DNA of 64,000 bases from JAVBNO01 sp031551485 (lineage in GTDB: Bacteria > Bacillota > Clostridia > Oscillospirales > Ruminococcaceae). The DNA lies in contig JAVBNO010000019.1 of the NCBI GenBank assembly GCA_031551485.1, forward strand, positions 1-64,000, written 5' to 3'. This document shows, piece by piece, positions 1 through 8,758 of this stretch. The first letter of the stretch is position 1. Every line of letters begins with the position of its first letter. Made by a program: the position numbers and the translations under genes. Below the pieces are notes generated by a model. It saw nothing but the letters and a program-made list of their open reading frames with translations, was not told the DNA's origin and searched no databases.

Positions 1-152
1 TGGCGCGGTATGCCGACCGGATTGTGACCATTGTGGACGGCGCTGTGGTGGCCGACAACCCCAACGAGTCGATTTTTGTCTACACGCCCACAGCGCAGCC
101 GGGCACAACCGGTGCAGAAAGCGGCAGCGCAAAAGCCCTGCAAACCGAGTGA
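1..152 (+). CDS. ABC transporter ATP-binding protein (MacB/LolD type), C-terminal end only
   Basis: Only the last 49 codons lie in the window, read from base 3 to the TGA at 150-152. The text ARYADRIVTIVDGAVVADNP matches the segment after the H-loop in LolD/MacB-type ATPases, which hydrolyse ATP to drive FtsX-like permeases. A permease of that family lies 1.5 kb downstream, with an exported protein between, so the three probably form one export or extracytoplasmic-remodelling system. The tail after the conserved part is Thr/Ala/Gly-rich and not conserved. The family call rests on this short tail plus context. Confidence 0.7.
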   Translation, partial: ARYADRIVTIVDGAVVADNPNESIFVYTPTAQPGTTGAESGSAKALQTE

Positions 153-204
153 TAAAGCGCGATAAAACGCCATTGGGGCTTGCTGCTGAAAAGGAGAATC
201 ACGA

Positions 205-1665
205 ATGAAGAACAGGAAACGCGTTTTGCCGGTTGTGGTGGCGGTTGTAATGATGTTGGGCGCGCTGTCGCTGATGATGACACAGGTGGTGAACGCGGCC
301 ACCATTGTGCAGGATTATAAAATTGATAAGATTGTTTATGGCGGGCGGGTGCGGTACGAGCCGAACAACGTTGCGATCACATCCCCGGACAGCAACATTC
401 GCTCCGGGTCGGTGGTGAATTTGACTTTCACTGTCATCGACGACAAAATTTCGGACAGCGGCAGTATTGATCCGGCAAAAATGCAGGCGTACGGCTTTGC
501 GCTGTCGGGTGGCAACTATTACGCCACCACCAATACGACGGTGACAGCCGGAGGTTTTTCGTCGGAACCGGTGCTGGGACAAAGCCCAAAAGTTTTTTTG
601 AAGTATACCATCACCGTTCAAAACGCGGTGTATGACGGCAACGGCAAAGAGCTGGGCGTGGAAGGCAAGCTGGTCTACAACGGTAACAGCCACAATGTGA
701 AGCTATCCAAAACGATTGTGGAAAGCGTCATTTACGTTGCCCCTTCCTCCCGGGAATCGTCCAGCCAGGACGATGAAGAGGACGATGAGACCAATACGGA
801 CCCGGCGACCCCCTATATCATTATCAGCGCATACAACGCCGGGTCGGGCGCCCTTGTGGCGGGGCAGGAGTTTCCGCTGTCCATTACGTTTTATAATACA
901 TCCTCCACACTGCGGGTGGAAAACATGATTGTATCTATTAAAATGCCGGAGTCCCTTTCCCTTGTGGATTCCTCCAATACCTTTTATGTGACCAGCCTGG
1001 ACGCGAAAACAAGCCAATCCAAAACATTTAACGTGTTCATTAAACCCAACGCGAGGCCGGAGGGCTACGCGATTGACGTGGAGTTTAAATACCAGTATAT
1101 TGCCAACAAAGTGCGCAAAGACGGAAGCACCAACGAGAGTATCAATTTGCGGGTGGAGCAGGTGGACCGGTTTACGGTGAACCCTTTGGATTTGCCCCCG
1201 GAAATTGCGGCGGAAGAAGAATACCCCCTGAGTGTGGGATACATCAACAAGGGACGCAGCGACGTTTACAATATGACGGTTGCCATTGCCGGCACCAACC
1301 TGAAACAGGAGGGGCAGCAACAAAATCTGGGTAACCTGGAACCAGGCAAGTCGGGGACCGCGGACTTTTTTATCCAGTGCCAGCAGCCGGGACCGGTAAC
1401 AGGCACGATTACATTTACATATGAAGATTTGAATATGAACGTGAAAACAGTGACGGTGGACTTTAGCCTGCAGGCGGTGGAAGCGGCGCAGGAGGAGCAA
1501 AACCCGTGGAATTCCGGGCCGCCGGAAGTGCCAGTGGCGGAGGGTGCCAACAAAGGCTGGATGATTTGGGCCGGCATTGGGGCGGCGATGCTGGCAGTGG
1601 CGGGCTTCTTTGTTATAAAACGCATTAAAGCACGAAAGGAACAAGAGGACGATGAAGATATTTGA
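205..1665 (+). CDS. Exported CARDB/COG1361-like protein with C-terminal membrane anchor
   Basis: A 486-aa protein. Residues 1-31 form a signal peptide (basic MKNRKR, hydrophobic core, cleavage near VNAA). A Ser/Asp/Glu-rich linker lies at about 180-200, followed by two beta-rich segments (about 205-310 and 325-430) that resemble CARDB/COG1361 modules of S-layer-type proteins. Residues about 455-475 form a transmembrane helix, followed by a short charged cytoplasmic tail. AAGGAG sits 9 bases before the ATG. It overlaps the following permease gene by 14 bases, so translation is probably coupled. Likely role is an extracytoplasmic partner of the MacB-type permease; that role is inferred from context. 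Confidence 0.8.
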   Translation: MKNRKRVLPVVVAVVMMLGALSLMMTQVVNAATIVQDYKIDKIVYGGRVRYEPNNVAITSPDSNIRSGSVVNLTFTVIDDKISDSGSIDPAKMQAYGFALSGGNYYATTNTTVTAGGFSSEPVLGQSPKVFLKYTITVQNAVYDGNGKELGVEGKLVYNGNSHNVKLSKTIVESVIYVAPSSRESSSQDDEEDDETNTDPATPYIIISAYNAGSGALVAGQEFPLSITFYNTSSTLRVENMIVSIKMPESLSLVDSSNTFYVTSLDAKTSQSKTFNVFIKPNARPEGYAIDVEFKYQYIANKVRKDGSTNESINLRVEQVDRFTVNPLDLPPEIAAEEEYPLSVGYINKGRSDVYNMTVAIAGTNLKQEGQQQNLGNLEPGKSGTADFFIQCQQPGPVTGTITFTYEDLNMNVKTVTVDFSLQAVEAAQEEQNPWNSGPPEVPVAEGANKGWMIWAGIGAAMLAVAGFFVIKRIKARKEQEDDEDI

Positions 1666-3013
1666 TCTCATCTCCATGTGCATACGCAATTTGTTCCGCC
1701 GCAAGGTGCGCACCTTTCTGACGGTTACGGGTGTAGTCGTAGGCACCTGTGCCATTGTGGTCATGGTGTCGCTGGGGCTTGGCATGCAGGCCAACACCGA
1801 GGCGATGCTTGCCCAAATGGGGGATTTGACCATTATCGAGGTTTACAATTTTAACGCGGGAACAGGCGGCGGCGCAAAGTTGACCGACGCCACCCTTGCG
1901 GAGTTTGCCAAAATTGAACATGTAGAAGTGGCAACGCCCCTTTATATACCGAACGGGCTTACAATTACTATTCAGGCCGGAGGCGGAAACCGGTATGAAG
2001 CCTATCCGACCCTGGTGGGCATTTACCCGCAGGCGATGGAAAAGCTGGGATATAAGGCGTTGTCGGGCAGCATGTTAAGCGAAGACGACAAACCGTACAC
2101 CATGGTGCTTGGACAATATGCCAGCTATAGTTTTCGGGACACCCGCAAGCGGGCGGGCAAAGATATGATTTATCCCGAGCCGGACGCCGAAGGCAACCTG
2201 AAGCCGCCCTTTGTTGACGCGGCCAAGGAAAAACTGAAAATTGTGGTGGATGTGGGTAAAGAGAATGTGAAGCCGCTGGAATTTACGCCCAGTGTTGTGG
2301 GTACCATCCAAGAGGATTTTTCCAAAGGGTGGGAGACGCGGGAAGGCGTATTTATGGATGTGGCCGATCTGAAAGCCATTGTGGTGCAAAGTAAAAAAGC
2401 AGCCGGACAAAAGCTGGCGGCGGGCGACATTGTCTACGATCAGGCAAAGATTAAAGTAGACGATATGGCCAATGTCAAGGCAGTTGACGATGCCATTAAA
2501 GCCATGGGCTTTGAGAATACCTTTTCGATGGAAAGCATACGCGCGCCCATGCAAAAGCAGGCGCAGCAACAGCAGATGATTTTGGGCGGGCTGGGGGCCA
2601 TTTCCCTTTTTGTGGCGGCTTTGGGCATTACCAATACCATGATTATGTCTATCTACGAGCGGACGCGGGAAATTGGCGTGATGAAAGTATTGGGTTGCTT
2701 TGTGGGCAACATCCGCACCGTGTTTTTAATGGAAGCGGGAAGCATCGGCTTTTTAGGCGGTGTGCTGGGGGTATGCATCAGCGAAGGAATTTCCCTTTTG
2801 ATGAATTATTTGAGTATGCGGGGTGCCCAAAGCGGCGGGGCGGACGCCTTTGGCGGCATGGTAAGCGGTGGCACAGCCATCTCCATCATCCCGTTGTGGC
2901 TGGTTGTTTGCGCCGTTGGGTTCGCGACGGTCATCGGGCTTGTGTCCGGGTTTACCCCTGCCAACCGGGCGGTGAAAATTTCAGCGCTGGAGGCCATTAA
3001 ACACGAGCAGTAA
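1652..3013 (+). CDS. MacB/FtsX-family ABC transporter permease
   Basis: A 453-aa permease with the standard MacB layout: a first helix at about 20-42 (TVTGVVVGTCAIVVMVSLGL), a large extracytoplasmic domain (about 50-310), then three C-terminal helices starting near 312, including the family motif YERTREIGVMKVLG. It ends with the usual basic tail ANRAVKISALEAIKHEQ. The gene starts inside the end of the preceding exported-protein gene. Members are mechanotransmission pumps that use ATP-driven motion to extrude or detach substrates outside the membrane rather than classic importers. The substrate is unknown. Confidence 0.9.
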   Translation: MKIFDLISMCIRNLFRRKVRTFLTVTGVVVGTCAIVVMVSLGLGMQANTEAMLAQMGDLTIIEVYNFNAGTGGGAKLTDATLAEFAKIEHVEVATPLYIPNGLTITIQAGGGNRYEAYPTLVGIYPQAMEKLGYKALSGSMLSEDDKPYTMVLGQYASYSFRDTRKRAGKDMIYPEPDAEGNLKPPFVDAAKEKLKIVVDVGKENVKPLEFTPSVVGTIQEDFSKGWETREGVFMDVADLKAIVVQSKKAAGQKLAAGDIVYDQAKIKVDDMANVKAVDDAIKAMGFENTFSMESIRAPMQKQAQQQQMILGGLGAISLFVAALGITNTMIMSIYERTREIGVMKVLGCFVGNIRTVFLMEAGSIGFLGGVLGVCISEGISLLMNYLSMRGAQSGGADAFGGMVSGGTAISIIPLWLVVCAVGFATVIGLVSGFTPANRAVKISALEAIKHEQ

Positions 3014-3059
3014 AAGCGGATACCGCGTTTGGGCGGTGGGGTACGGGTTTGTGATATGA

Positions 3060-3088
3060 TAGACAAGGCACCCCTTTTGCAGTACAAT
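3060..3088 (+). promoter_or_regulatory. Candidate sigma-A promoter for the aldo/keto reductase
   Basis: TAGACA at 3060-3065, a 17-bp spacer, and TACAAT at 3083-3088. The expected transcription start (about 3095) falls almost on the start codons, so the mRNA would have little or no leader. An upstream promoter may instead be used. Confidence 0.45.
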
Positions 3089-3096
3089 AGAGCGGG

Positions 3097-4083
3097 GTGA
3101 TGATGATGAATTCTATAGATGTGCAGCAGGCCGGCGGCGGTGTTTTTTCGATGCCGGCGCTGGTGCTGGGCACCTGTTATTTTGGCCTTACCGTGCCCAA
3201 AGAGCTTGCCTTCCAGATGATGGACGTTTATCGGGCGGCGGGGGGCAATATGCTGGATACGGCCCGGGGCTACTGCAACTGGCTGCCGGACGGAGACAGC
3301 TGCAGCGAGCGCACGGTGGGACAGTACATCCAGGACCGGAACTGCCGCAGCGAGGTGCTGGTTTGCACCAAAGGGTGCGTGCAGGATGTGCCGGGCAGCG
3401 ACGAGAACCGGGTGACCCGCGAAGGGCTTCTTTATGATATGGACATGTCACTGCGGACGCTGGGCACCGATTATGTGGACTTGTATTTGGTGCACCGGGA
3501 CCACAGGAATGCCAGTATTCCCGAGGTGATGGAAACGCTGCACGGATTTGTGAAAGAAGGCAAATGCCGTTCAATCGGGGCTTCCAACTGGCGTTTTGAC
3601 CGGATTGAGGAAGCCAACCGCTATGCCGCCGCCCATGGCCTGACGCCTTTTACCGTGTCGCAGTTACAGTGGAGCCTGGCCGATTGCACGCCTGAGGATT
3701 ACGGCGACAACACCATTTGGTGCATGACGGCAGAGGAGCTGGCCCGGTATGCAAAAAGTGATATCCGGGTCATGGGGTATTCCTCCCAGGCAAAGGGGCT
3801 TTTTTCCAAGATGATTGCCGGCGGCCGGGCAGGCACCAGCGAGCGGGCTCTCAAACGGTTTTACCACGGGGAGAATATCGCCCGCGTAGAGCGGGTGCGG
3901 ACGCAGGCCGCCAAAGACGGCGTGAGCCCGGCGGCAGTGGCGCTTGGTTATATCACCAGCCATCCCCTGGGGGCGGCGGCGATCATCGGGCCAACCAAAA
4001 TGGAACAGCTGACCGACAGCCTAACGGCGGCGGACTACCGGCTGGACCGGCCTACGGTGGAATGGCTTTACACCGGGCAATAG
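3097..4083 (+). CDS. Aldo/keto reductase family oxidoreductase
   Basis: A 328-aa TIM-barrel oxidoreductase. The catalytic tetrad is visible: Asp and Tyr in LDTARGY, Lys in VCTKGC and His in LVHRDH. The substrate is probably a small aldehyde, ketone or sugar with NAD(P)H, but it cannot be assigned. Start choice is ambiguous: GTG at 3097 is followed by three in-frame ATG codons (3100, 3103, 3106); GAGCGGGG at 3089-3096 favours 3103 or 3106. It appears to be a single-gene unit. Confidence 0.88.
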   Translation: MMMMNSIDVQQAGGGVFSMPALVLGTCYFGLTVPKELAFQMMDVYRAAGGNMLDTARGYCNWLPDGDSCSERTVGQYIQDRNCRSEVLVCTKGCVQDVPGSDENRVTREGLLYDMDMSLRTLGTDYVDLYLVHRDHRNASIPEVMETLHGFVKEGKCRSIGASNWRFDRIEEANRYAAAHGLTPFTVSQLQWSLADCTPEDYGDNTIWCMTAEELARYAKSDIRVMGYSSQAKGLFSKMIAGGRAGTSERALKRFYHGENIARVERVRTQAAKDGVSPAAVALGYITSHPLGAAAIIGPTKMEQLTDSLTAADYRLDRPTVEWLYTGQ

Positions 4084-4134
4084 ATCCAAAAGGGATAAAA
4101 TGGGGAAAAGTAACCTTTTTCGGTGAAGTATTGC

Positions 4135-4163
4135 TTGTGCAGCGGATGCCTTTATATTATAAT
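4135..4163 (+). promoter_or_regulatory. Sigma-A promoter upstream of the ECF sigma gene
   Basis: TTGTGC at 4135-4140, a 17-bp spacer and a perfect TATAAT at 4158-4163. It leaves a leader of about 130 bases before the sigma-factor start. Confidence 0.65.
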
Positions 4164-4165
4164 GG

Positions 4166-4198
4166 GTGCGTGTAGGTGTTGGCCGCACGCACTTTTTT
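4166..4198 (+). terminator. Intrinsic terminator overlapping the sigma promoter
   Basis: Arms GTGCGTG (4166-4172) and CACGCAC (4186-4192) are perfect complements and are followed by six T (4193-4198). It can end transcripts from the aldo/keto reductase. It lies directly after the -10 box at 4158, so it may also influence the new transcript. Confidence 0.65.
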
Positions 4199-4302
4199 AG
4201 CAGAATCGACATGGGGCGCACCTCAATCGTTAATAGTTTGTTTACATTTAGACGCAATAAACGGGCTCATTTCCAACACTTCATCAATGAGCCACAGGAT
4301 GG

Positions 4303-4824
4303 GTGAAAACAGTGAACGTCGACACAGCGGTGGTTGCAAAAGCGCGGGCAGGCGACAATGCCAGCTTCGAGCGTTTATACGAGAGTGTGGCGTCGGATCT
4401 TTACCGGTTTGCTGTTTACACCCTTGGAAACCCAAACGACGCCGAAGACGTGGTAAGCGAAACGTTCATTGAAGCGTACAAGGGCATTAAAAACCTGCGG
4501 GATGAAAACAGCTTTAAACCGTGGATTATGAAGATTCTTTCGGTGCGGTGCAAGCGCAGGGTGGCCCAGTACATACAAGGAAAAATGTTGCTTGACATTG
4601 ATGAGATTTTAGATTTTTCCGACGACAAAAGCAATTACACCGAGAAAACAGAAGTGATGGCCGCTTTGGATGGTTTGCAGACCGAGGAGCGGCAGATTGT
4701 GATATTATCTGTACTACAGGGGTATACCACCAAGGAAATTGCTTCCATTCTCTCCTGTCCGCAAGGCACAGTGAGTTCCAAATTGTACCGGTCGCTGCGC
4801 AAGCTACGGTCGGTGCTGGAATGA
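4303..4824 (+). CDS. ECF-type RNA polymerase sigma-70 factor
   Basis: A 173-aa sigma factor with only the two core regions of ECF factors. Region 2 is at about 18-85 (FERLYESVASDLYRFAVYT and the NPNDAEDVVSETF core-binding motif). Region 4 is at about 115-170, with the helix-turn-helix TTKEIASILSCPQGTVSSKL. It starts at GTG 4303; GTG 4312 is an alternative because the ribosome site is weak. The next gene follows 20 bases later and encodes an anchored propeller protein that is the probable anti-sigma or regulator. Confidence 0.9.
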   Translation: MKTVNVDTAVVAKARAGDNASFERLYESVASDLYRFAVYTLGNPNDAEDVVSETFIEAYKGIKNLRDENSFKPWIMKILSVRCKRRVAQYIQGKMLLDIDEILDFSDDKSNYTEKTEVMAALDGLQTEERQIVILSVLQGYTTKEIASILSCPQGTVSSKLYRSLRKLRSVLE

Positions 4825-4844
4825 AAGTGTAAGGAGGTGAAGAT

Positions 4845-7040
4845 GTGAAGGATTACAACGAGAAGATGAACGGCCGCGGGGAAGGCGGCTATGACGAGCG
4901 ACAGATGCTGGCTGACACGGAATTTGTGCGCCGGAAGCTGGAAGCTGTCAACGATGATATCCGGCTGCCCGAGCATTTGACGGCGGCACGGCTTTTTGCG
5001 CGTATGGAAGTGGAAAAGGCGCAGCCCAAAGGCCGCAAGGCCGGGAACGCAACATGGCTTTGGCGTATGTCGGGGGTGGCGGCGGCCGCGGCGGTGGTGA
5101 TCCTGAGCGTCGTCACCCTGTACCGCGTCGGCAGGCCGGGACCCCAGGGACAGCTGCTGGCGGACGCAGAGTCAGCAGGGATGAGTTCGCAGGATGAGAC
5201 CATGACACTGATGACGCCAGCTTCCGATATGCTGCTGTTTGCCAGTGACTATAGTGAAATTGAAACAGTGCTGGACCAGATGGTTGTGACATCGTCTTCC
5301 AGCGAAAGCAAGAGCGAAACAGCCGACGACATAAGCGAAGTGGCGCTGTATTATGAGACATCGTCATCGTCAGAGCCTGCGCCGTCAAGTGTGCCGCAAA
5401 GCACGGCCGGCACCTCTCAAGGTACAATCGGCACCTCACGGGATGGCACGGCCGCGCCGTCGCAAGCGGGCGCAGGCGCATCCGGTCTGCTGGTAGAGCC
5501 GCCCCCGCCCACCCAGCTGGCGACGCCAGATTTGATTTGCGCCGACAACCATTATCTTTACACCTATAAAGGCGGCGACAAGGCGGGCATTACCATTGTG
5601 AAGCTGCCGGAGTTGACCATTGCAGGGCGACTGGCGGTGAAACAAGAAGCGGGTGTCAAACTTTACATTGACGGGGACAACCTGGTTTTGATTGAAGAGG
5701 CCAAACGGCCCAAGCTGACGGTGGACGGCGCTACGGCGGCGGCGGGAACGGTGTGCGTTGTGACCAATTACGATGTGTCCGACCGGGCGGCGCCTGCGGT
5801 GGCACGCAGTTTCTGCCAGGACGGGCGCTTTGCGGCTGCCCAGATGGTGGATGGCCAGGTGTTTGTGGTAAGCGTGAAGGACGTTGACTCTGCCGCTTTG
5901 GCCGAGGAGAACAGCGATTTTGTGAAGGTGCCGGTGGTTTCGGACAGTTTGGCCGAAGGCCCCCGGGCCCTGGCGGTGGAGGAAATTGGCATTGTGCCTC
6001 ATCCGACGGCGCCGTCCTACGCGGTGGTATCGGTGGTGCCGGTGAACCGTGATAACGGCAACATCGAGACGCGGGCCGTTTTAGGCGGCGATTTCGGCAA
6101 GCAGGTTTTGGTGGGCGAAAAGGGCGTTTACGTCTGGTATGCCGATGAAAGCGATGCGGCCACAACGGCCACCGGTATCGTGCGGTTCGGCACACCCGGC
6201 GGCAAGCTGGAAAGCTGCTGCTTTGGCCGGGTGGAGGGCAAAGTGCCGGTAAGCGGCGGCTTGTTGGAAATGGACGAAAACCTGGTTGTACTGGCGGATG
6301 TGCGTGCACAGGGCAATGTGACCAACGCGCTGTATGTGCTGGGGAATAAATTGCAGACGTTAGGTGATATAAAGAATTTATCGCCAGGATCGTCCATTGA
6401 CCGGATTTGGACGCGGCGGCAGTATCTGTACTATACGACGGCGGCGGCGCCCAACACACTCCACATTGTGGATTTGTCCCAACCCAGCCGCCCGGAGATG
6501 GCATCGCCGGTGGCGTGGCCGGGACGATTTGACAGCCTGTGCGCCGTGGACCATCTTTATATGTTCGGCATTGGGGAAAATGTGACTCCCACCGGCAAAA
6601 TAGAGGGTGTGCGCAAATCGGTGATTGATTTTTCCGATCCGTTGCATCCCAGAGAAGTGAGCGCCCTGAAATCGGGTTTTGAGGGCAGCTACACGCCGCT
6701 GCGCAACGACAGCCGCGGGCTGATGGTGGACCAGGCGAACCGGCTTGTGGGTGTGCCCATGGTGAATGCAGGGGTGGCCCAATACGGCGACGGACCGGAG
6801 GCGGCGTATCGGGACGGCTGGCGATATATTGTATACCGTGTGGCCGAAAATGGCGAACTTATCTCATTGGGGCAGCTGATTCACAGCGAAAGCCCGGAGA
6901 CAGCGAACTCGGTGAACAGCCGGCAAAATGTGGTGCGGTGTATCAGCGTGGGGGGCGTCATTTACGCTGTTTCCGCCAGCAAGATTACTGCCCACGACCA
7001 AGAGACGTTGGAGCAGATTGGCGAGATTATGTTAGTGTAA
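4845..7040 (+). CDS. Membrane-anchored beta-propeller protein, likely anti-sigma partner
   Basis: A 731-aa protein starting at GTG 4845 behind AAGGAGGTGA; the overlapping ATG at 4843 runs straight into a stop. Residues 1-65 are cytoplasmic and charged. A helix lies at about 66-90 (VAAAAAVVILSVVTLYRV), followed by a Ser-rich linker (about 140-200). From about 215 to the end lies a beta-propeller of the type Pfam calls Beta_propel, seen as repeated strands such as NHYLYTYKGGD and RRQYLYYTTA. A sigma factor followed by a single-TM protein with a large sensor domain is the usual ECF/anti-sigma layout. The N-terminal part shows no obvious zinc anti-sigma motif, so direct sigma binding is inferred. 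Confidence 0.8.
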   Translation: MKDYNEKMNGRGEGGYDERQMLADTEFVRRKLEAVNDDIRLPEHLTAARLFARMEVEKAQPKGRKAGNATWLWRMSGVAAAAAVVILSVVTLYRVGRPGPQGQLLADAESAGMSSQDETMTLMTPASDMLLFASDYSEIETVLDQMVVTSSSSESKSETADDISEVALYYETSSSSEPAPSSVPQSTAGTSQGTIGTSRDGTAAPSQAGAGASGLLVEPPPPTQLATPDLICADNHYLYTYKGGDKAGITIVKLPELTIAGRLAVKQEAGVKLYIDGDNLVLIEEAKRPKLTVDGATAAAGTVCVVTNYDVSDRAAPAVARSFCQDGRFAAAQMVDGQVFVVSVKDVDSAALAEENSDFVKVPVVSDSLAEGPRALAVEEIGIVPHPTAPSYAVVSVVPVNRDNGNIETRAVLGGDFGKQVLVGEKGVYVWYADESDAATTATGIVRFGTPGGKLESCCFGRVEGKVPVSGGLLEMDENLVVLADVRAQGNVTNALYVLGNKLQTLGDIKNLSPGSSIDRIWTRRQYLYYTTAAAPNTLHIVDLSQPSRPEMASPVAWPGRFDSLCAVDHLYMFGIGENVTPTGKIEGVRKSVIDFSDPLHPREVSALKSGFEGSYTPLRNDSRGLMVDQANRLVGVPMVNAGVAQYGDGPEAAYRDGWRYIVYRVAENGELISLGQLIHSESPETANSVNSRQNVVRCISVGGVIYAVSASKITAHDQETLEQIGEIMLV

Positions 7041-7055
7041 CATGACAGATTAGTA

Positions 7056-7109
7056 CAATAAAAGACTTCTGTCCTGCCGCGGGCGCGGTGGGACAGAAGT
7101 CTTTTATTG
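7056..7109 (+). terminator. Strong intrinsic terminator
   Basis: A perfect 19-bp inverted repeat (7056-7074 against 7091-7109) encloses a 16-base GC-rich loop. The 3' arm carries CTTTTATTG. It ends the sigma/propeller operon. Confidence 0.85.
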
Positions 7110-7268
7110 TGGGCAAGCCTATGGAAGCAATTTGCAGCAAAAACAGTTACCTTTGCATAAAATGTACCGAGGGGCACTGCGTATTGGCCGGTGCCCGGAA
7201 AAGACGAATATCAAAGGTTAACGCAGTAGATTACAGCCCCTCAAGAAGATAGAGGGAATTTAGTATCG

Positions 7269-8687
7269 ATGTTAATGAATATAACGCCTGTCAACGGGTT
7301 TGACAGAACTGATCAAGATCATGCACGACAGAACAATTACGCCTGGAGTATGGCGGAATTTAACGGATATATGTATGTTGGCACAGGAAGAAATATTGCG
7401 GCGCTGGGTCTTGCCCAGTATCAGCTGGCGCCGCTTGACTCGGTAACGCCCGAACAGATGGTGAACCTTGGCGAAATCTGGCGTTATCCCATTGGCAAGG
7501 GCAAAAAACACTGGGAACGCGTCTACACCGCGGAAGAGCCGTCCAAAATTTATGGCTTTCGCGATATGATTGCTTACGAAGATAAAAACGGTGTAAACGC
7601 TCTGTGCATTTCCGGCCCGAGCCTTGATAAATCGGCAGCTTATGTGTTGTATTCCACCGACGGCGAGAGCTGGGAGCGGATGAGCACCGAGATGCCGGCA
7701 GGCTATAACTCGCGGGCATTTCAAATATTCAAGGGCGTGCTATACTGCGGGACAAACAATACGCTGGGCGGTGAACAAGCAACGTTGCTTGCCACCGACA
7801 GCTACGCGGACGGCTTGAAAGCGGTTACACTGCCGGCGGCCGTTGTGGGAAACATTATGTCGCTTGCAGAAATGAACGGATATCTTTATATTGGAACAGC
7901 AAGCGGCAAAGGGTTTTCCGTGTGGAAATCGCAAGACCCAGCTTCTGGGGAATGGACGCTTGTTGTCGACAACGGCGCGGGCGACGCGCTTAATGAATGG
8001 GCGATGACGATGATGCCGTTTAATGGCTATCTTTATGTCGGCAGCGCAATTACCGGGGGAATCATAAGTGTTGACCCGGAAAAGCAATACGTTCCGTTCA
8101 AAGGTTTTGATTTAATCCGCATTGACGCTGACGACAACTGGGAACTCATTGTCGGCGGCGACCCGATTCACCCGTCGGTGCCGTCCAAAGGAAAACGGGG
8201 TAAAAGCCGATATTCCTCCGGCTTCGGCAATGCATTCAACTGCTACTGCTGGCAGATGCACGAATATAACGGCAGACTTTACCTTTCATCATGGGATGCG
8301 GCACTGTTGTATAAGGACGTTATTGTCAATGAAATTAAGAACGGCATTTTGTCCGGATTAGGCCTTGACGAGGATTCGGTTTTTGACCTTGCTTTTCTGG
8401 CCGGGCTTGTCAAGCAAATCGGCCTGACAGAGGAGCATTACAGATGGCTTGACTGGATTATCGCGGTTGCCAAAAGCCTGCCGCGCTACCCAAGGGAACA
8501 TGGGTTTGACCTGTATAGTACCAGGGATGGCAAGCACTTTTGCACCGAAACCCTTGATGGTTTTAGCAACCCTGAGAATTATGGCCTGCGGACGATGACT
8601 GCCGCAAGCGATGGCAAGCTGTACTTTGGCACAGCGAATGTCTACGAGGGCTGCGAGGTTTGGACTTATAAAAACCGGGAATGCTGA
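7269..8687 (+). CDS. Cytoplasmic propeller-like repeat protein, function unknown
   Basis: A 472-aa protein with no signal peptide or membrane segment. It carries repeated Asn-Gly-x-Leu/Met-Tyr-x-Gly strands: NGYMYVGTG (about 36), NGYLYIGTASG (about 205), NGYLYVGSA (about 255), NGRLYLSSWD (about 333) and DGKLYFGTANVYEGCEVW near the end. This pattern suggests a beta-propeller of five or more blades. No catalytic motif is recognised. It is a single gene flanked by terminators on both sides. The ribosome site (GAGGG at 7253) is modest. It could be a carbohydrate- or protein-binding scaffold; function is not assigned. Confidence 0.75.
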   Translation: MLMNITPVNGFDRTDQDHARQNNYAWSMAEFNGYMYVGTGRNIAALGLAQYQLAPLDSVTPEQMVNLGEIWRYPIGKGKKHWERVYTAEEPSKIYGFRDMIAYEDKNGVNALCISGPSLDKSAAYVLYSTDGESWERMSTEMPAGYNSRAFQIFKGVLYCGTNNTLGGEQATLLATDSYADGLKAVTLPAAVVGNIMSLAEMNGYLYIGTASGKGFSVWKSQDPASGEWTLVVDNGAGDALNEWAMTMMPFNGYLYVGSAITGGIISVDPEKQYVPFKGFDLIRIDADDNWELIVGGDPIHPSVPSKGKRGKSRYSSGFGNAFNCYCWQMHEYNGRLYLSSWDAALLYKDVIVNEIKNGILSGLGLDEDSVFDLAFLAGLVKQIGLTEEHYRWLDWIIAVAKSLPRYPREHGFDLYSTRDGKHFCTETLDGFSNPENYGLRTMTAASDGKLYFGTANVYEGCEVWTYKNREC

Positions 8688-8694
8688 ACTTTCA

Positions 8695-8733
8695 AAACAT
8701 GCCGTTCGGGTTTATCCCGAACGGCATGTTTTT
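8695..8733 (+). terminator. Bidirectional intrinsic terminator between convergent genes
   Basis: Arms AAACATGCCGTTCGGG (8695-8710) and CCCGAACGGCATGTTT (8716-8731) are perfect complements with a 5-base loop and T-rich flank. It serves the plus-strand propeller gene and probably the minus-strand ABC operon ending at 8759. Confidence 0.8.
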
Positions 8734-8758
8734 GTGTGGCTATTATCACAATGAACCG

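Noticed and set aside
703..1833. Long minus-strand open frame across the exported protein and permease genes
   Set aside because: It is antisense to two well-supported genes, has His/Arg-rich text without domains, and lacks a ribosome site.
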